This document shows, piece by piece, positions 1 to 8,491 of a stretch of DNA of 38,635 bases (its first letter is position 1; every line of letters starts with the position of its first letter). The DNA comes from Lewinellaceae bacterium (lineage in GTDB: Bacteria; Bacteroidota; Bacteroidia; Chitinophagales; Saprospiraceae). The notes beneath the pieces are model-generated. The model saw nothing but the letters and a program-made list of their open reading frames with translations, was not told where the DNA came from and searched no databases. The translations under genes and the position numbers were made by a program. The stretch spans positions 1 to 38,635 of the forward strand of contig JACJXV010000035.1 of assembly GCA_020636445.1 (NCBI GenBank), written 5' to 3'.

Positions 1-1104
1 GAAAATGTGGTGGCTTCCTCCGGCACCTCACTTACTACCGAACAGATACGCCTTATCAAGCGCTTCACGAATAATATAAAAATTCTTTTTGATGGGGATG
101 CAGCGGGGATTCGGGCAGCTTTGCGAGGCCTGGGAATGACCCTGGAAGAAGATCTGAATGTACGTCTCGTTGTTCTTCCTCCCGGCGAGGATCCCGATTC
201 CTATATTCAAAAAGTTGGAGTAGCAGCATTCCAGGAATACCTGAAGTCGGAGTCCAAGGATCTTATTCAGTTTGAAACAGAGCTTTTGCTTCAGGAAGCG
301 GGAAAAGATCCCACCCGCCGTGCCGCCGTATTGGGGGAGATTGCCAAAACAATAGCCAAGGTTAAGAACCCCCTGAAACGAGACGAATATGTAAAAATTT
401 GCCGCGAGACGCTCCAGGTGGATGAAGGGGCCCTGGTATTGGAAATTAATCGTCACTTACGCCGGGAACTCGATAAACTGGACCAGCAGACGCAGGTTGA
501 AGGGAATCGAGGAATAGGAGAGGAGCCTTTACCAGACATTAACATTCCTGGGCCAGCAGCCGTCACCGGTGATGAATTCCAGGAAAAAGATATTACCCGA
601 CTCCTTATTACTTCGGGTGCCGAATGGTATGACGTTGCGGAAGAACTGACGGTTGCTGAATTCATCATTCACAACATTGAAGATGTACTCGAGGAGTTCG
701 ACCATCCACTTTACCAACGGGTGATCCTGGAGTGTCGCGATCGTCTTGATGCCCACCAACCCATAAGCCAGGGGTATTTTACTAGTCACGCAGACGACGC
801 AATTCGCCAGCTAGCAGTCGGTTTCCTTACGTCGCCCTACGAATACAGCGAAAACTGGGCAAACAAGTGGGATATTCACCTTAACCAAAAACACCCGGAA
901 CAAAATTACCACCAGGATGCAGAAAACCTGCTCAAACGCTTCAAGTTTCGCAAACTTACCCGCCTCATTAAGCGCAACCAGGAAAAAATTAAAGAACTGG
1001 CAGCTTCTCATTCCCCCGAACTAATGGCTCACCTGCAATTGCATCAGCGCTTAAAAGACATACACACCGACCTTGCCAAAGACTTAGGTACTGTAGTTTT
1101 TTAA
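1..1104 (+). CDS. dnaG: DNA primase DnaG, C-terminal part (5' end outside window)
   Basis: This is the C-terminal part of bacterial primase, which makes RNA primers for lagging-strand replication and binds the DnaB helicase through its C-terminus. The frame is open from base 1, so the start lies to the left; 367 residues are visible. The first visible residues (NVVASSGTSLT, then ILFDGDAAGIRAA at about 28-40) are the end of the TOPRIM fold, with the DGD metal-binding aspartates. The zinc-finger and RNA-polymerase core (about 300 residues in typical DnaG) are off-window. After about residue 100 the sequence is divergent and charged, as expected for the linker and helicase-binding domain. The GTG at base 7 is not a start, because it lies inside the TOPRIM motif. 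A hairpin at 1189-1220 separates the gene from the convergent fbaA. Confidence 0.95.
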   Translation, partial: ENVVASSGTSLTTEQIRLIKRFTNNIKILFDGDAAGIRAALRGLGMTLEEDLNVRLVVLPPGEDPDSYIQKVGVAAFQEYLKSESKDLIQFETELLLQEAGKDPTRRAAVLGEIAKTIAKVKNPLKRDEYVKICRETLQVDEGALVLEINRHLRRELDKLDQQTQVEGNRGIGEEPLPDINIPGPAAVTGDEFQEKDITRLLITSGAEWYDVAEELTVAEFIIHNIEDVLEEFDHPLYQRVILECRDRLDAHQPISQGYFTSHADDAIRQLAVGFLTSPYEYSENWANKWDIHLNQKHPEQNYHQDAENLLKRFKFRKLTRLIKRNQEKIKELAASHSPELMAHLQLHQRLKDIHTDLAKDLGTVVF

Positions 1105-1188
1105 GCGCAATCATCCATTCGTTTCGCTGCCACTGTTCTTAAACGGTGAAAACTCCAATGTCTGTCCCCGACAGGAAAAGGCAAAAAA

Positions 1189-1220
1189 ATCCCGAACTTC
1201 GGTTTTCCAAAGCTCGGGAT
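1189..1220. terminator. Bidirectional hairpin terminator between dnaG and fbaA
   Basis: An 11-bp stem (ATCCCGAACTT at 1189-1199 with AAGCTCGGGAT at 1210-1220, one G-T pair) encloses a 10-base loop. On the minus strand it is followed by a run of seven T (complement of 1183-1189), a good intrinsic terminator for fbaA. On the plus strand the tail is only moderately T-rich (GATTCCTTTT), so it may also stop dnaG. The ATCCCGA arm recurs in the terminators after yidC and pdhB. Confidence 0.8.
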
Positions 1221-1258
1221 GATTCCTTTTATCAGGTAATCTGATCTGCTATTTCGGT

Positions 1259-2341
1259 TTATTTATTCCGATCCAGGCAGTTCAGGTCTTCAAAAGCACC
1301 TTTCAAACGCTTAACAAAGGCCTTCTCACCTTCACGCATCCAAACCCGGGGGTCATAAAATTTCTTATTGGGTTTATCTTCTCCCTCCGGGTTGCCGATT
1401 TGCCCCTGCAGGTAATCGTGATTTTTGGCGGCAAAAGCACGAACCCCATCCCAGAAGGCCCATTGCATATCGGTATCAATGTTCATCTTGATGGCGCCGT
1501 ATTCAATAGCTTCCCGAATTTCTTCGCGGCTTGAACCGGACCCACCGTGGAAAACGAAATTGACGGGAGCGGCCCCCGTTTTAAATTTCTCCTGAATATA
1601 CACCTGGCTATTGTGCAAAATTTTAGGTTGCAACTGGACATTCCCCGGCTTGTATACCCCATGGACATTGCCAAAAGCGGCAGCAATGGTGAACCGGTTG
1701 CTTACGGCTGATAAATGTTCATAAGCGTAAGCTACTTCCTCCGGCTGAGTATATAAACGCGCATTGTCGACATCAGAATTATCAACACCATCTTCTTCGC
1801 CACCAGTAACACCCAGTTCAATTTCCAGCGTCATGCCTAATACAGCCATACGCTTAAAATACTGCACACAAGTCTCTACATTTTCTTCAAGCGGCTCTTC
1901 GGACAGATCCAGCATGTGCGAGCTATACAAGGGGTAACCCCGCGACTCAAAGAAACGCTCCCCAGCAGATAAAAGCCCATCAACCCAGGGCAGGAGTTTT
2001 TTAGCACAATGGTCCGTATGCAGGATAACAGGCACCCCATAAGCCTGAGCCATTGTATGTACGTGCATGGCACCAGAGATGCCCCCTAAAATAGCTGCTT
2101 GCTGGCCATCATTAGCCAAGCCTTTGCCAGCATAAAATGCAGCCCCCCCATTCGAAAATTGAATAATCACCGGAGAGTTGACATCCCGGGCCGTTTCCAG
2201 CACACCATTAATGGTGCTGGTGTTAATAACATTGACTGCCGGTAAGGCAAAGTTGTTCTCGTTGGCGTAATTAAATAACTCGGTAACCTCGTCGCCGTGG
2301 AGCACTCCCGGACGAAAACGGGTTTTAGTTGCTGATGACAT
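1259..2341 (-). CDS. fbaA: Class II fructose-1,6-bisphosphate aldolase
   Basis: This zinc-dependent cytosolic aldolase interconverts fructose-1,6-bisphosphate with dihydroxyacetone phosphate and glyceraldehyde-3-phosphate in glycolysis and gluconeogenesis. The 360-residue length and sequence match the E. coli FbaA type (class IIa). Visible motifs include VPVILHTDHC (about 104-112), carrying catalytic Asp110 and zinc-ligand His111, and the phosphate-binding FHGGSGS loop. The start MSSATKTRFRPG fits family N-termini. It is a monocistronic minus-strand gene: its terminator is at 1189-1220, and 174 bp separate it from the upstream trxB. That gap contains a small inverted repeat at 2389-2407. Confidence 0.97.
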   Translation of the reverse strand: MSSATKTRFRPGVLHGDEVTELFNYANENNFALPAVNVINTSTINGVLETARDVNSPVIIQFSNGGAAFYAGKGLANDGQQAAILGGISGAMHVHTMAQAYGVPVILHTDHCAKKLLPWVDGLLSAGERFFESRGYPLYSSHMLDLSEEPLEENVETCVQYFKRMAVLGMTLEIELGVTGGEEDGVDNSDVDNARLYTQPEEVAYAYEHLSAVSNRFTIAAAFGNVHGVYKPGNVQLQPKILHNSQVYIQEKFKTGAAPVNFVFHGGSGSSREEIREAIEYGAIKMNIDTDMQWAFWDGVRAFAAKNHDYLQGQIGNPEGEDKPNKKFYDPRVWMREGEKAFVKRLKGAFEDLNCLDRNK

Positions 2342-2388
2342 ACAAAAGCGGGTTTGTTGCTGTAAATAAATACTGAGTTTACTTGTGT

Positions 2389-2407
2389 CAGGGCTGAAAT
2401 GACCCTG
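2389..2407. promoter_or_regulatory. Inverted repeat upstream of fbaA (possible operator)
   Basis: CAGGG at 2389-2393 and CCCTG at 2403-2407 form a perfect 5-bp inverted repeat with a 9-base spacer, 48 bp upstream of the fbaA start. The stem is short, and no convincing -7/-33 pair was found nearby, so its role is only a guess. Confidence 0.2.
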
Positions 2408-2515
2408 CCAAGATAAGCAACCTCACTGGATTTTAGATAAATGACTGGGTTTTCCTGCCAGGTTTTTCCCCCTAAGCGAAATTAAAAGCAGTGAAAATTT
2501 AAGCCCAAACCAGCA

Positions 2516-3460
2516 TTAAGCAATTCCGTGCTCCACCAGATAGCGTTCGGCATCCAGGGCGGCCATACAGCCGGTACCTGCGGCCGTTACCGCTTGGCGA
2601 TAGACTTTGTCCTGGGCATCACCACTGGCAAATACCCCAGGAATCTTGGTTTTAGCTGAACCGGGAATCGTGATTAGATAACCCGTTTCATCCATGTCCA
2701 ACCAGCCCTGGAAAACATCGGTATTGGGTTTGTGGCCAATAGCTACAAAGAAACCGGTTGCAGGAAGATCTTGCTCAGCTCCCGTTTTATTGTTGTATAC
2801 CCGTACCCCCGTAACCTGGTCATCACCCAGGATTTCCTTAGTTTCGGTATTCCAGTGGATTTCAATATTCGGGGTTTTCATCACCCGCTCCTGCATAATC
2901 TTGGATGCCCGCATCTCGTCACGGCGTACCAGCAAATGCACCTTAGGGCAAAGCTTAGCCAGATAGGAGGCTTCTTCCGCCGCGGTATCACCGGCACCTA
3001 CCACGACTACTTCCTGGCCGCGGAAAAAGAACCCGTCACAGACAGCACAAGCCGAAACGCCTTTGTTTTTTAAGCGGTTTTCAGACTCAATACCTAACCA
3101 CTTAGCACTGGCTCCAGTGGAGATAATGACACTATGCGCCTCAATGACCTGGTCGCTCTCCGTCCATAATTTATGTACCGGGCCGGTAAAATCTACTTTG
3201 GTAATGAGCTCGTAGCGTACTTCCGTTCCAAATCGTTCGGCCTGCTTGCGGAAATCTTCCATCATCTGCGGGCCCATAACGCCCTCTGGATACCCCGGAT
3301 AATTTTCTACGTCAGTCGTAATCATTAATTGTCCGCCGGGCTCTTTCCCGGTAAACAATACGGGTTCCAAACCCGCCCGGGCAGCGTAAACGGCAGCGGT
3401 ATATCCGGCAGGGCCGGCACCAATAATAACACATTTCAAGGGTGCTGTTGCATCAGCCAT
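2516..3460 (-). CDS. trxB: Thioredoxin-disulfide reductase
   Basis: This FAD/NADPH flavoenzyme reduces thioredoxin in the cytosol. The 314-residue length is normal for the low-molecular-weight type. The order is FAD-binding GAGPAGYTA (14-22), redox-active CAVC (Cys138, Cys141, in SACAVCDG), NADPH-binding VVGAGDTAAEEA (from about 153) and C-terminal FAD motif GVFASGDAQD. All catalytic residues are present. The gene lies upstream of fbaA on the same strand but 174 bp away, so it is probably a separate transcription unit. It fits functionally with the thioredoxin-fold protein at 28.3-28.9 kb. Confidence 0.97.
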   Translation of the reverse strand: MADATAPLKCVIIGAGPAGYTAAVYAARAGLEPVLFTGKEPGGQLMITTDVENYPGYPEGVMGPQMMEDFRKQAERFGTEVRYELITKVDFTGPVHKLWTESDQVIEAHSVIISTGASAKWLGIESENRLKNKGVSACAVCDGFFFRGQEVVVVGAGDTAAEEASYLAKLCPKVHLLVRRDEMRASKIMQERVMKTPNIEIHWNTETKEILGDDQVTGVRVYNNKTGAEQDLPATGFFVAIGHKPNTDVFQGWLDMDETGYLITIPGSAKTKIPGVFASGDAQDKVYRQAVTAAGTGCMAALDAERYLVEHGIA

Positions 3461-3485
3461 ATTTTCACGATTTAGTATCTGATAA

Positions 3486-3677
3486 TCATTTTTCGCGTGG
3501 CGAAATTACAACATACCACGGGAAGGTCCGGTAATATTTATCACACTTTTCCAGGATTTCCCAATGCATATGTTGTTTAGAGCGTGTTTGATTTCCTGAT
3601 TGTAAATCCGAAACATCTTTTGAGGGTTTCTGGTTGCATTCATCCCGCAGATTGCTCAGTTGGCCGATTATGGGCAT
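3486..3677 (-). CDS. Possible small hypothetical protein upstream of trxB
   Basis: A 63-residue open frame starting MPIIGQLSNLRDECNQK ends 25 bp before the trxB start, on the same strand. Its composition is mixed and hydrophilic (Trp, Cys and His present, no low-complexity run). It has no signal peptide or motif that I recognise. It would be the only gene in the 329-bp gap between trxB and the subtilisin gene. It could equally be a chance frame in the trxB leader. I see no promoter or strong ribosome-binding site that would settle it. Confidence 0.2.
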   Translation of the reverse strand: MPIIGQLSNLRDECNQKPSKDVSDLQSGNQTRSKQHMHWEILEKCDKYYRTFPWYVVISPREK

Positions 3678-3789
3678 AACCCTACCTATTCAATTTGCAT
3701 CTTCCCTTATTTAATGGTAAGTTTCGAGAAACATCCCGCAACTGTCAGGCCAGCCAGGGTGTTTGATTCAAAGATAAATCCTGCAAGCG

Positions 3790-5301
3790 ATGATCGGTTA
3801 CGTGCTTAGTTTTTTGGTAGTTTTTGGCGGATTAGCTTTTTGGTTTCGCCAGGACAGAAGGGGAGGGAACTTTCCCATTTTCCCCATTATGGTTAGTATC
3901 GGTCTGACCAGCTATGCATTAAGTGTATTATTTCAGGCTGCGCCGGCCGACTATAAACTGCAGGTCATTTTTCGCGATTTGCTCGTTATTGCGGCGGCCG
4001 GGACTGTCTTTAGTTTTATCGCCCGTCAGCGATTTTCGTTTCTGATCGGGTTAGGCATCTCCCTGATCGGCTTATGGTGGTTTTACCAACAATACCTGGG
4101 AAAAACCTTTCCTTATCGTGATGATTTACGCTTGGACCAACAAGGGGAATTACTCGTAGAATTAAAAACCGGCCACGAGGTGGCTGAGCTTGACGAAATT
4201 TTCCGCCACTTTGGATTGACTTCTCACCCAGGTTTTCAACCCGAACATCTTGACTGGACCGAGCTGGATGAATACATCATTGTAGACATCCCCGACCTGC
4301 GCAGGTATCAACTCGAACGCATTCGCAAGCAATTGCTCAAAAATCCAGCAGTTAGTTGGGTGGAAGAAAATGAAATCATTACAGTTGATCCCCTTCAGCC
4401 ACAACGTACCCCTACGGAAATCTCCCGCAAATTTGGGCTGAATGATCCCGGGCTAAGTTTTCTCTGGAGTTTCCCTGCAATGGAGATGGATGCGCTTTAT
4501 ACTGCCCTGGATAAAAAAGCTGTTCGGCCTGCCCAAAAAGCACTGGTAGCCATTTTGGATACCGGGGTTGACAGTAAACATGAAGATTTACAGGGCAATT
4601 TTCGCTCCCTCCAACGCAAGTATAATGATGACCCCAAAGGGCACGGTACGCATTGCGCAGGTATTGCCGGAGCTGTTTCCAATAACGGCAAAGGGGTGGC
4701 TTCTTTCTCCCGGGATAATGCTTACGTTGAAATTACCAGCATCAAAGTACTTAACGGCTATGGTTTTGGTACTCAGGAAACGATTATCGCCGGTATTTTG
4801 GAAGCTGCCGATAAAGGAGCTGCAGTAATTTCGCTTTCACTGGGCGGACCCGCAAATGCCAGTCGGCAACGCGCTTATAATCAAGCTGTCGCATATGCAA
4901 ACAAAGCTGGCGCTATCGTAGTCGCTGCCGCAGGCAACTCCAACCGCAACGCTAATGAATTTAGTCCGGCCAATGCTAAGGGCATTATAGTGGTCAGTGC
5001 CGTTGACAAAGAACTTAACCGGGCAGAATTCTCTAACTACGTTTCCGATATCGCCATGGGCGTTGCAGCCCCTGGGGTGGATATCTATTCAACGATACCG
5101 GGTAACCAATACGCAACCTTTAGCGGAACATCGATGGCAACTCCTTACGTCGCCGGGCTAGTAGGGCTTATGAAAAGCCTCAATCCTTCCTTAACAACCA
5201 AGGAGGTTTTTCAAATTTTACAGAAGACAGGAAAGGATACCCGCAATACAAAACTCACGGGCCGCTTTATTCAACCTGCTGCCGCTATCAATGATTTGTA
5301 G
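3790..5301 (+). CDS. Membrane-anchored subtilisin-like serine protease (S8)
   Basis: 503-residue protease. The catalytic triad is visible: Asp257 (AILDTGVDSKHEDLQ), His285 (GHGTHCAGIAG) and Ser448 (SGTSMATPYVAGL), with oxyanion Asn383 (AAAGNSN). Instead of a simple signal peptide, the first ~100 residues contain about four hydrophobic segments (near 1-19, 30-50, 62-79 and 82-100), so the enzyme is probably tethered to the inner membrane. Residues ~115-200 (from ELLVELKTGHE to VSWVEENEII) look like an I9-type propeptide/inhibitor domain between anchor and protease. It is transcribed alone. No terminator follows directly; the nearest plus-strand one is at 5614-5646. The substrate is unknown. 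Confidence 0.88.
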   Translation: MIGYVLSFLVVFGGLAFWFRQDRRGGNFPIFPIMVSIGLTSYALSVLFQAAPADYKLQVIFRDLLVIAAAGTVFSFIARQRFSFLIGLGISLIGLWWFYQQYLGKTFPYRDDLRLDQQGELLVELKTGHEVAELDEIFRHFGLTSHPGFQPEHLDWTELDEYIIVDIPDLRRYQLERIRKQLLKNPAVSWVEENEIITVDPLQPQRTPTEISRKFGLNDPGLSFLWSFPAMEMDALYTALDKKAVRPAQKALVAILDTGVDSKHEDLQGNFRSLQRKYNDDPKGHGTHCAGIAGAVSNNGKGVASFSRDNAYVEITSIKVLNGYGFGTQETIIAGILEAADKGAAVISLSLGGPANASRQRAYNQAVAYANKAGAIVVAAAGNSNRNANEFSPANAKGIIVVSAVDKELNRAEFSNYVSDIAMGVAAPGVDIYSTIPGNQYATFSGTSMATPYVAGLVGLMKSLNPSLTTKEVFQILQKTGKDTRNTKLTGRFIQPAAAINDL

Positions 5302-5577
5302 TTGATTGAAATCAGCCCCGACTTCGTCTGGGTAAAAAATCAGCCCTTCGACAACAGTCAGTCACTGCGTTGAGCAGCCGACCGTAGCTCAACGCTCGAT
5401 GCTTTTTAAGTTAGCAATGAAGGGTTTCCTTCACCGAATTGCCCATCCCTAGCGATATAGCAGCCTGCGGCAGTAGCCTTGTTCTTTTCAAATTAATTTG
5501 CCACAAACAGCGAACATGTTTTGTTGTGAACTGTTTTTAAAGTATTACTATCTTTATTAGTAGTTTTATTTAGTTTT
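5302..5577. other. Intergenic stretch with a CCCGAC/GGGTAAAA module
   Basis: This non-coding gap follows the subtilisin gene. At 5313-5340 it holds a short imperfect hairpin, CAGCCCCGACTTCGTCTGGG, followed by TAAAAAAT. A nearly identical module occurs at 33341-33366, and relatives occur at about 16866-16896 and 33540-33563. The rest (5340-5577) becomes very AT-rich towards 5578. I see no gene in it. Confidence 0.5.
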
Positions 5578-5585
5578 TATTTTTG
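5578..5585 (+). promoter_or_regulatory. Bacteroidota-type -7 element with no gene behind it
   Basis: TATTTTTG matches the TAnnTTTG consensus exactly. The expected TTTG-like -33 element 19-21 bases upstream is not evident. The next plus-strand signal is an intrinsic terminator only ~30-60 bases downstream, so if active it would make a transcript of roughly 50-60 nt. An exact match in AT-rich DNA can occur by chance. Confidence 0.3.
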
Positions 5586-5613
5586 CCTTTTGAACAGGTT
5601 CGTGCCCATATGT

Positions 5614-5646
5614 AAGGCTCCATCATTCGAGATGAGAGCCTTTTTT
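5614..5646 (+). terminator. Intrinsic terminator on the plus strand, overlapping the M16 stop codon
   Basis: The stem AAGGCTC+CATC (5614-5624) pairs with GATG+GAGCCTT (5631-5634 and 5636-5642, one bulged A). The loop is ATTCGA and a run of T continues to 5646. The T-run is on the plus strand and reaches the stop codon of the minus-strand M16 gene (5645-5647). On the minus strand the hairpin directly follows the stop codon but its tail (ACATATGG) is not T-rich, so it suits a plus-strand transcript better. Confidence 0.75.
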
Positions 5647-8467
5647 ATTGTTCCGGCTTAAGTACAAACTGAATTAAATCAACTCCCTGCAGATAATCCT
5701 GTGCAGCTTGTTGAATAAAGGCAGGGGTAAGTTTTTGCTGCGTTCGCTGAAAATCCTCCAGGGAAATGCCGGTCAGCGGAAGCCCCTCGCGATAGCGGGT
5801 GACCAATTGTGCTAACCAATAACTGTTTTCTTGCTGTTGCTTCACCCGATTTTGCCACTGCATTTCGCGAACTTTATCCACCAGATCGGGTAGGGGACCT
5901 GCTGTAGCTAATTCCCGAATAACACCTTTTGCACTGGCTACCAGGGAATCCACCACTTCCGGATCTGCGTTAAAAGTCAGTGTTATTCGATACTGTGGTT
6001 TGGGATGTTGCAGATAACTACCAGTGACACGAACCCCGTAAACGCCCCCTTGTTCTTCCCGAAGTACTTCCCGAAAGCGAATTTGCATCACGGAAAGCAG
6101 CGACGAAAAAGCATACCGGTTGTCAGCCTCATAGGAAAACCCACCATGGTAAACCAATTCGACCAGGGCTTTGGGCGTTTTTCCCCGTACGATTAAGGTA
6201 TCAAATTGCCCGTCACGAAGTGCCATCCCTGTGTCCCGGAAGCCATCCTTACGGCCACTGGCTGGCAGATTTCCCAGGTATTGAGTGATTAAGGATTTGC
6301 TCGAGTCAGGATTCAGGTTACCTACCAGTACAAAGGTGAAATCACCGCAGTCGCCAAAGCGATCTTCGTAAAACTGTTGCATTTTTACCAAATCGAGGGT
6401 AGCCAGATCAGCTTCTGATGCCAGTCCCGCCCGGGGATGATTGTCGTACTTGAGTCGCTCTTTCAAGTCGCCATAAAAGTAATAGGGGTTAGCCATCATA
6501 TTGGCAAAAATGGTTCGCTGTCGTTCCCGATAAGAAACCAGTGCTGTACTGTCGAATCGCATCCGGGTAGTGTAGAGGTAAATCTGTTGCAGCATTTCCT
6601 CCAGCTCTCCTGGTGCGCAGCGTCCGGAAAATCCTTCGTATAAATCACTAGCATAGGGGCCTATGCTAATTGACTTGCCAGCCAATTTCTTCAGCATATC
6701 GGGGTAGCTAAACGGCCCCAGGCCGCTTTGCCCGGCAACCGCTAGTGCGGATCCGGCATTGAAGTACTCCGCATCACTGGCGACGGAGGTGCCTCCGGGA
6801 CTAAAAGCCTGCACCAGAATTTCATCAGCTTTGAAGGAAGTAGGTTTTACTACCACGACTACGCCATTAGTTAAGCGCCATTCCGTAGCTCCAATTTCCG
6901 AATGGTTCACCTCGCTGAGGATTTCCACTGGCGGTAGGGGTTTGTCCAGCCAGGGTTGGTCAACGAAACTTTCCTCGAAAGGCGTTAGCTTTTCCTGATT
7001 AACCTGGGCTAAAGCCGTCAAAAAACGATCGGGAGACGGCAATTCGGTCCCGCTGCAGGTGGTAATGTACAAACTACGGTTCGTGCCCGCTAACCATTTT
7101 TGGGCCCACTGTTGGAGTCTTTCCAGTGTAATGCGGGGTGAAACAGCATCAAATAATTGTAATTCCGTTTCAGGGGAGAGTAAAGGCTGGTCCTGGAGGA
7201 AATGCCCTAACAGCTTACTGGCCCACAGGTTAGAATTGGTTTTTTTCCGTTCGCTGACTGCCTTTTCCAGGGTCTTACGAATATCGGCCAGGTGTCTTTG
7301 CAATTCCGCATGGGTGAAGCCAAATTGCCGAACGCGTTCGGTTTCCCGATAAACGGCCAAAAAACCATTAAGTGCTTTAGCCGGGCTGGTCATTACCGAA
7401 ATACTGTACACCCCGTTATCGCCGAGGTCTTGCCCAAACCCTGAATAGGCAAACGTAAAAGGAGGATCGGCTTGCTGTTGCAAGTCGATAAGCCGGGCAT
7501 TGAGAATTCGGTTATACAGGTCATGTTCAAGCGCTTCTTCCCAGGCTTCAACAGACTCTTTTCCTGTTTTAGAAAATTTCATTGCCAGCCTTACTTCTGT
7601 AAAAGCAGCTTCTGTATCTGTGAAAAGTTGAGCGCTGGTATCCGGTGTAAAGGGAACATCATAATCCTGATGGAGTTTCGCGGATGGCGGATTTTGCAAT
7701 TGGGCAAAACGCTGGTGAATTTCCTGTTCCATCCAATCCGGATCAAAATCGCCAACAGCAATAACCGCCATCAATTCCGGGCGATACCAATCCGCATAAA
7801 ACCGTTGAAAAAGACGGTAATCACCATGCTTAATTACCGCAGTGTCGCCAATGGGCAGGCGGTCAGCGAAACGCGAGCCCCGATAGAGCCACGGGTAATA
7901 TTGTTGCTGCAACCGTTGATCCGAATTGAGGCGGGTACGCCATTCCGCCAACACTACTCCGCGTTCCCGGTCAATTTCGAGGCTGTCCAGCAATAAACCA
8001 CTAGCCCAGTCCTCTAAGATAAGGAGCCCGTTTTTCAGGACAGCCTGGCTATCGGTTGGTACCTGCAGAAAGTAAACTGTTTCGCCAAAACTGGTATAAG
8101 CGTTCAAATCGGCACCAAAACGCATGCCGGTCCGTTCAAGATAGCTGACCAACTCATTCTTGGGAAAATGCCGGGTGCCATTGAAGGCCATGTGCTCGAC
8201 AAAATGCGCAACGCCGCGCTGATTGTCCTCCTCCTGCAAAGAGCCTGCTCTGAGCGCTAACCACAATTCCGCCCGATGCGCCGGGTAGGCATTGTGTTGG
8301 ATATAATAATGCATGCCATTCGCCAGCACGCCATGACGGACATCGGGATTCGCAGGCAGGGTATCCTTTAAGGATAGGGCGGTTGCCCACGATGAAGTAC
8401 ACCAGAGAAGTGTACAAAACAGCAGGCAGTCCTTCGTGACAAGAGGTTGTAACCCGGTAATTTTCAA
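5645..8467 (-). CDS. Periplasmic M16-family zinc metallopeptidase (two-lobe pitrilysin type)
   Basis: 940-residue peptidase with an N-terminal signal sequence (hydrophobic core about 10-30, ending SSWATA), so it is exported. The inverted zinc motif HFVEH (His88, Glu91, His92) is intact, and the distal ligand is probably Glu168 in DRERGVVLAEW. Two tandem M16 halves follow: the active N-terminal half (about 40-480) and an inactive C-terminal half (about 520-930), as in PqqL/pitrilysin-type enzymes. These degrade peptides in the periplasm or on the cell surface. It starts 24 bp after the ffh stop on the same strand, so the two are probably co-transcribed. The exact substrate cannot be told from sequence. 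Confidence 0.93.
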   Translation of the reverse strand: MKITGLQPLVTKDCLLFCTLLWCTSSWATALSLKDTLPANPDVRHGVLANGMHYYIQHNAYPAHRAELWLALRAGSLQEEDNQRGVAHFVEHMAFNGTRHFPKNELVSYLERTGMRFGADLNAYTSFGETVYFLQVPTDSQAVLKNGLLILEDWASGLLLDSLEIDRERGVVLAEWRTRLNSDQRLQQQYYPWLYRGSRFADRLPIGDTAVIKHGDYRLFQRFYADWYRPELMAVIAVGDFDPDWMEQEIHQRFAQLQNPPSAKLHQDYDVPFTPDTSAQLFTDTEAAFTEVRLAMKFSKTGKESVEAWEEALEHDLYNRILNARLIDLQQQADPPFTFAYSGFGQDLGDNGVYSISVMTSPAKALNGFLAVYRETERVRQFGFTHAELQRHLADIRKTLEKAVSERKKTNSNLWASKLLGHFLQDQPLLSPETELQLFDAVSPRITLERLQQWAQKWLAGTNRSLYITTCSGTELPSPDRFLTALAQVNQEKLTPFEESFVDQPWLDKPLPPVEILSEVNHSEIGATEWRLTNGVVVVVKPTSFKADEILVQAFSPGGTSVASDAEYFNAGSALAVAGQSGLGPFSYPDMLKKLAGKSISIGPYASDLYEGFSGRCAPGELEEMLQQIYLYTTRMRFDSTALVSYRERQRTIFANMMANPYYFYGDLKERLKYDNHPRAGLASEADLATLDLVKMQQFYEDRFGDCGDFTFVLVGNLNPDSSKSLITQYLGNLPASGRKDGFRDTGMALRDGQFDTLIVRGKTPKALVELVYHGGFSYEADNRYAFSSLLSVMQIRFREVLREEQGGVYGVRVTGSYLQHPKPQYRITLTFNADPEVVDSLVASAKGVIRELATAGPLPDLVDKVREMQWQNRVKQQQENSYWLAQLVTRYREGLPLTGISLEDFQRTQQKLTPAFIQQAAQDYLQGVDLIQFVLKPEQ

Positions 8468-8491
8468 TGCGACATGGCTAGTTTGACAATC

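Noticed and set aside
7472..7996. 174-residue plus-strand ORF antisense to the M16 gene
   Set aside because: It is a shadow frame within an intact, well-recognised coding sequence on the other strand.
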